Positions 59,201 to 60,000 of a DNA stretch of 60,000 nucleotides are shown piece by piece. The position numbers and the translations under genes are program-made. This DNA is from Membranipora membranacea (lineage: Eukaryota > Bryozoa > Gymnolaemata > Cheilostomatida > Membraniporidae), in the NCBI GenBank assembly GCA_914767715.1, contig OU612066.1:875001-935000 (forward strand), read 5' to 3'. The notes beneath the pieces are model-generated. The model ran no database searches. It was not told the DNA's origin and saw only the letters and a list, made by a program, of their open reading frames with translations. The first letter of the stretch is position 1; the number at the start of each line of letters is the position of its first letter.

Positions 59201-59510
59201 GATAGAATCATGTGGGGTTATCAGCTTGTTGTTTTCAGTAACAAATACATTGATCTATATGATTCTTATCTGATAGAAACTTAAACCTAGGGCAGAACCA
59301 GAGGGTTGGAACAGGTACCAAAACTCAACAGCGGGTTGTGTTTTCAGGTTTCTGCTTTCTTTCAGAATCTAGTATGTGTACGCGTGAAACAGGGCTACTG
59401 AACCTGCCTTTTTTCTGGATTCTGAGCTTAAACCATTTCACACACCTGAGAAAGAATACAGAAAGTATCGCAGTTCAAGCCAAAAGTCATACTAAGTTTC
59501 AGTCATAATA
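56275..59510. repeat. Right arm of the large inverted duplication
   Basis: Mirror of 51,140-54,362, carrying the intact channel gene. Within it the segments at about 58,575-58,911 and 58,912-59,273 are a diverged tandem duplication (both contain attgctctcaaaat.cct, atgtctac and ctcacaaagat/ctcgcaaagat). Confidence 0.8.
56838..58328 (-). CDS. Nicotinic-receptor-like Cys-loop ligand-gated ion channel subunit (496 aa, intronless)
   Basis: The single open frame gives a full pentameric channel subunit. It has a signal peptide (1-25), a loop D region (INTITWNEARWTDKRLAWNP, 76-93), loop A WLPHIMLYN (111-119) and the Cys-loop C155-C169 with exactly 13 residues between and FYPFD inside. M1 starts near 236 (ILPCCLISVVAMLSFYIPSD), M2 is at 266-286 after GEK, M3 at about 297-322 and M4 at about 464-491. 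The SGEK start and M2 sequence (ITVLLSMTVFLL) are those of cation-selective nicotinic types. The loop C double Cys of nicotinic alpha subunits is absent and the loop B Trp position is Leu, so acetylcholine is not assured as ligand. The M3-M4 loop holds three 9-residue repeats (KEGTPSDRL type, 400-426). No introns, unlike the other genes here, which suggests an origin by retroposition. Confidence 0.93.
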   Translation of the reverse strand: MMLSAHGLAVLLALTFLSQALKVTCGVIQSKLLDDILESYDKRVKPDPPYNYTLEVEFDSSLMQIINVDEKNQMINTITWNEARWTDKRLAWNPEDYNGITSVVLDKDSAWLPHIMLYNTVDVVLSLSGWYTTEVKVFHEGLVHWEYFMNSKSSCSMNLRFYPFDVQSCSLDFLVLEYWAEELNFIINQDPAPDDDYSENSEFKLLSEETSRLVHQPFLNSTSVSIYYTIYFQRRLTTPVMNMILPCCLISVVAMLSFYIPSDSGEKTGIGITVLLSMTVFLLILRDQMPPTSDFPLIGIYYFGIMLMITLSTSLSVFVLTIHHRAAIHDQDVPLWVRKLCFQILAKLLCLNLGDEDLIRNPKNEGKHESTELAFADSCTTNGTKVYPINRVEISEADPKEGTPSDRLKEGTSSDRLKEGPPSVRLKEELLVTLRDILKAVQDKGVQQQERLDVITTQWKRVAYVVDRLLLILFIFVTLVFTAVILLVAALNGGKI

Positions 59511-59589
59511 GCTGCTTCAAAGTTATGAAGATTGGCAGCTGGCGATGTGGAAAAATCAGCCTGTGTGAATGAGGAAGTTCATCAGTGGT

Positions 59590-59745
59590 ATTGAGATCTT
59601 ATCAAGCTATCAAAGCAATCGGCAGTATAACTCACTTTTTCAATACAAAATCTGCAAAAACAATCTAAAATTTCTTAAAATAAAAATATTTTGATGTCTT
59701 TTATTATGGCTTTGGATACGCCTTCCCGGAATCTTCTATCAAAGG
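59590..59745. repeat. Extra inverted repeat partner of 56,130-56,275
   Basis: tcaagctatcaaagcaatc, then tttcaatacaaaatctgcaa, then tttgatgtcttttattatgg appear here and, reverse-complemented, at the end of the palindrome spacer. This links the region outside the right arm with the spacer. Confidence 0.75.
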
Positions 59746-60000
59746 TGCTGATGACTGTTTCAACTTAACAGTATCAAGTTTGATAAGGAGAAAATTCTAT
59801 GATCACATTTAGAAACTAAACAGTTGTGGAATTATACTCTTTGTACCAATGAGAAAGCAACTCTTATTACTATTCAATAATTTGAACATCGAACCAGGGA
59901 GGGTGGGATCAAACCCAATAGACAAACCATGAATTCCCTTTCTTTCCCCTCTCAGTCCTCAATGGAACAATTGTAATATGGGAGGTTTGTAAAGCACTAT
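59746..60000. other. Right end of the window, nothing recognised
   Basis: I see no coding segment, tandem repeat or hairpin in this short stretch. Confidence 0.5.

Overview
The window looks like nuclear DNA from an invertebrate animal. It is AT-rich, genes are split by short GT-AG introns of roughly 100-1,500 bp, and it carries non-LTR retrotransposon fragments, tRNA-derived repeats and many minisatellites. The exact phylum cannot be fixed from the sequence. The set of genes (a BLTP1 lipid-transfer protein, carboxylesterase-fold proteins and nicotinic-type Cys-loop channels) is metazoan.

Region 1 (about 0.6-23.9 kb, + strand) is the C-terminal half of one large gene, the homologue of BLTP1/KIAA1109 (Drosophila Tweek, C. 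elegans LPD-3, yeast Csf1), a bridge-like lipid transfer protein. I resolve 46 exons totalling about 7.5 kb of coding sequence (about 2,500 residues), ending at a stop at 23,936. The 5' half lies outside the window. Introns contain several minisatellites and small hairpin elements.

Region 2 (about 25.0-36.8 kb, + strand) is a tandem pair of genes for a secreted protein I do not recognise. The downstream copy (32,250-36,794) has ten exons that join in frame into 616 residues: a signal peptide, helical Cys-containing segments, and three R-X-(K/R)-R furin-type cleavage sites. The upstream copy (25,360-30,474) is a pseudogene with at least one internal stop and three frameshifts. Its introns have been invaded by a tRNA-derived foldback element and by a truncated LINE abutting a tRNA-like sequence.

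Region 3 (about 38.5-48.5 kb, + strand) holds pieces of two carboxylesterase/cholinesterase-fold genes. The first shows only C-terminal exons and has lost the catalytic His. The second shows N- and C-terminal exons but no visible nucleophile-elbow exon. Between Region 2 and the second esterase lie a tRNA-like repeat and two 228-bp tandem units whose minus strand begins like U2 snRNA.

Region 4 (about 50-59.5 kb) is a large inverted duplication. A nicotinic-type Cys-loop channel occurs as an intact, intronless 496-residue gene on the - strand (56,838-58,328), as a frameshifted mirror copy on the + strand (52,334-53,833), and as an older N-terminal relic at 50,428-50,790. One palindrome arm has gained a (GTCCA)50 expansion absent from the other.

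Two tiny palindromic insertions (37 and 53 bp) share the same 10-12 bp inverted ends, and each is flanked by a perfect 8-bp direct repeat. They look like an extremely short MITE family. Frameshift calls assume that the assembly is accurate.
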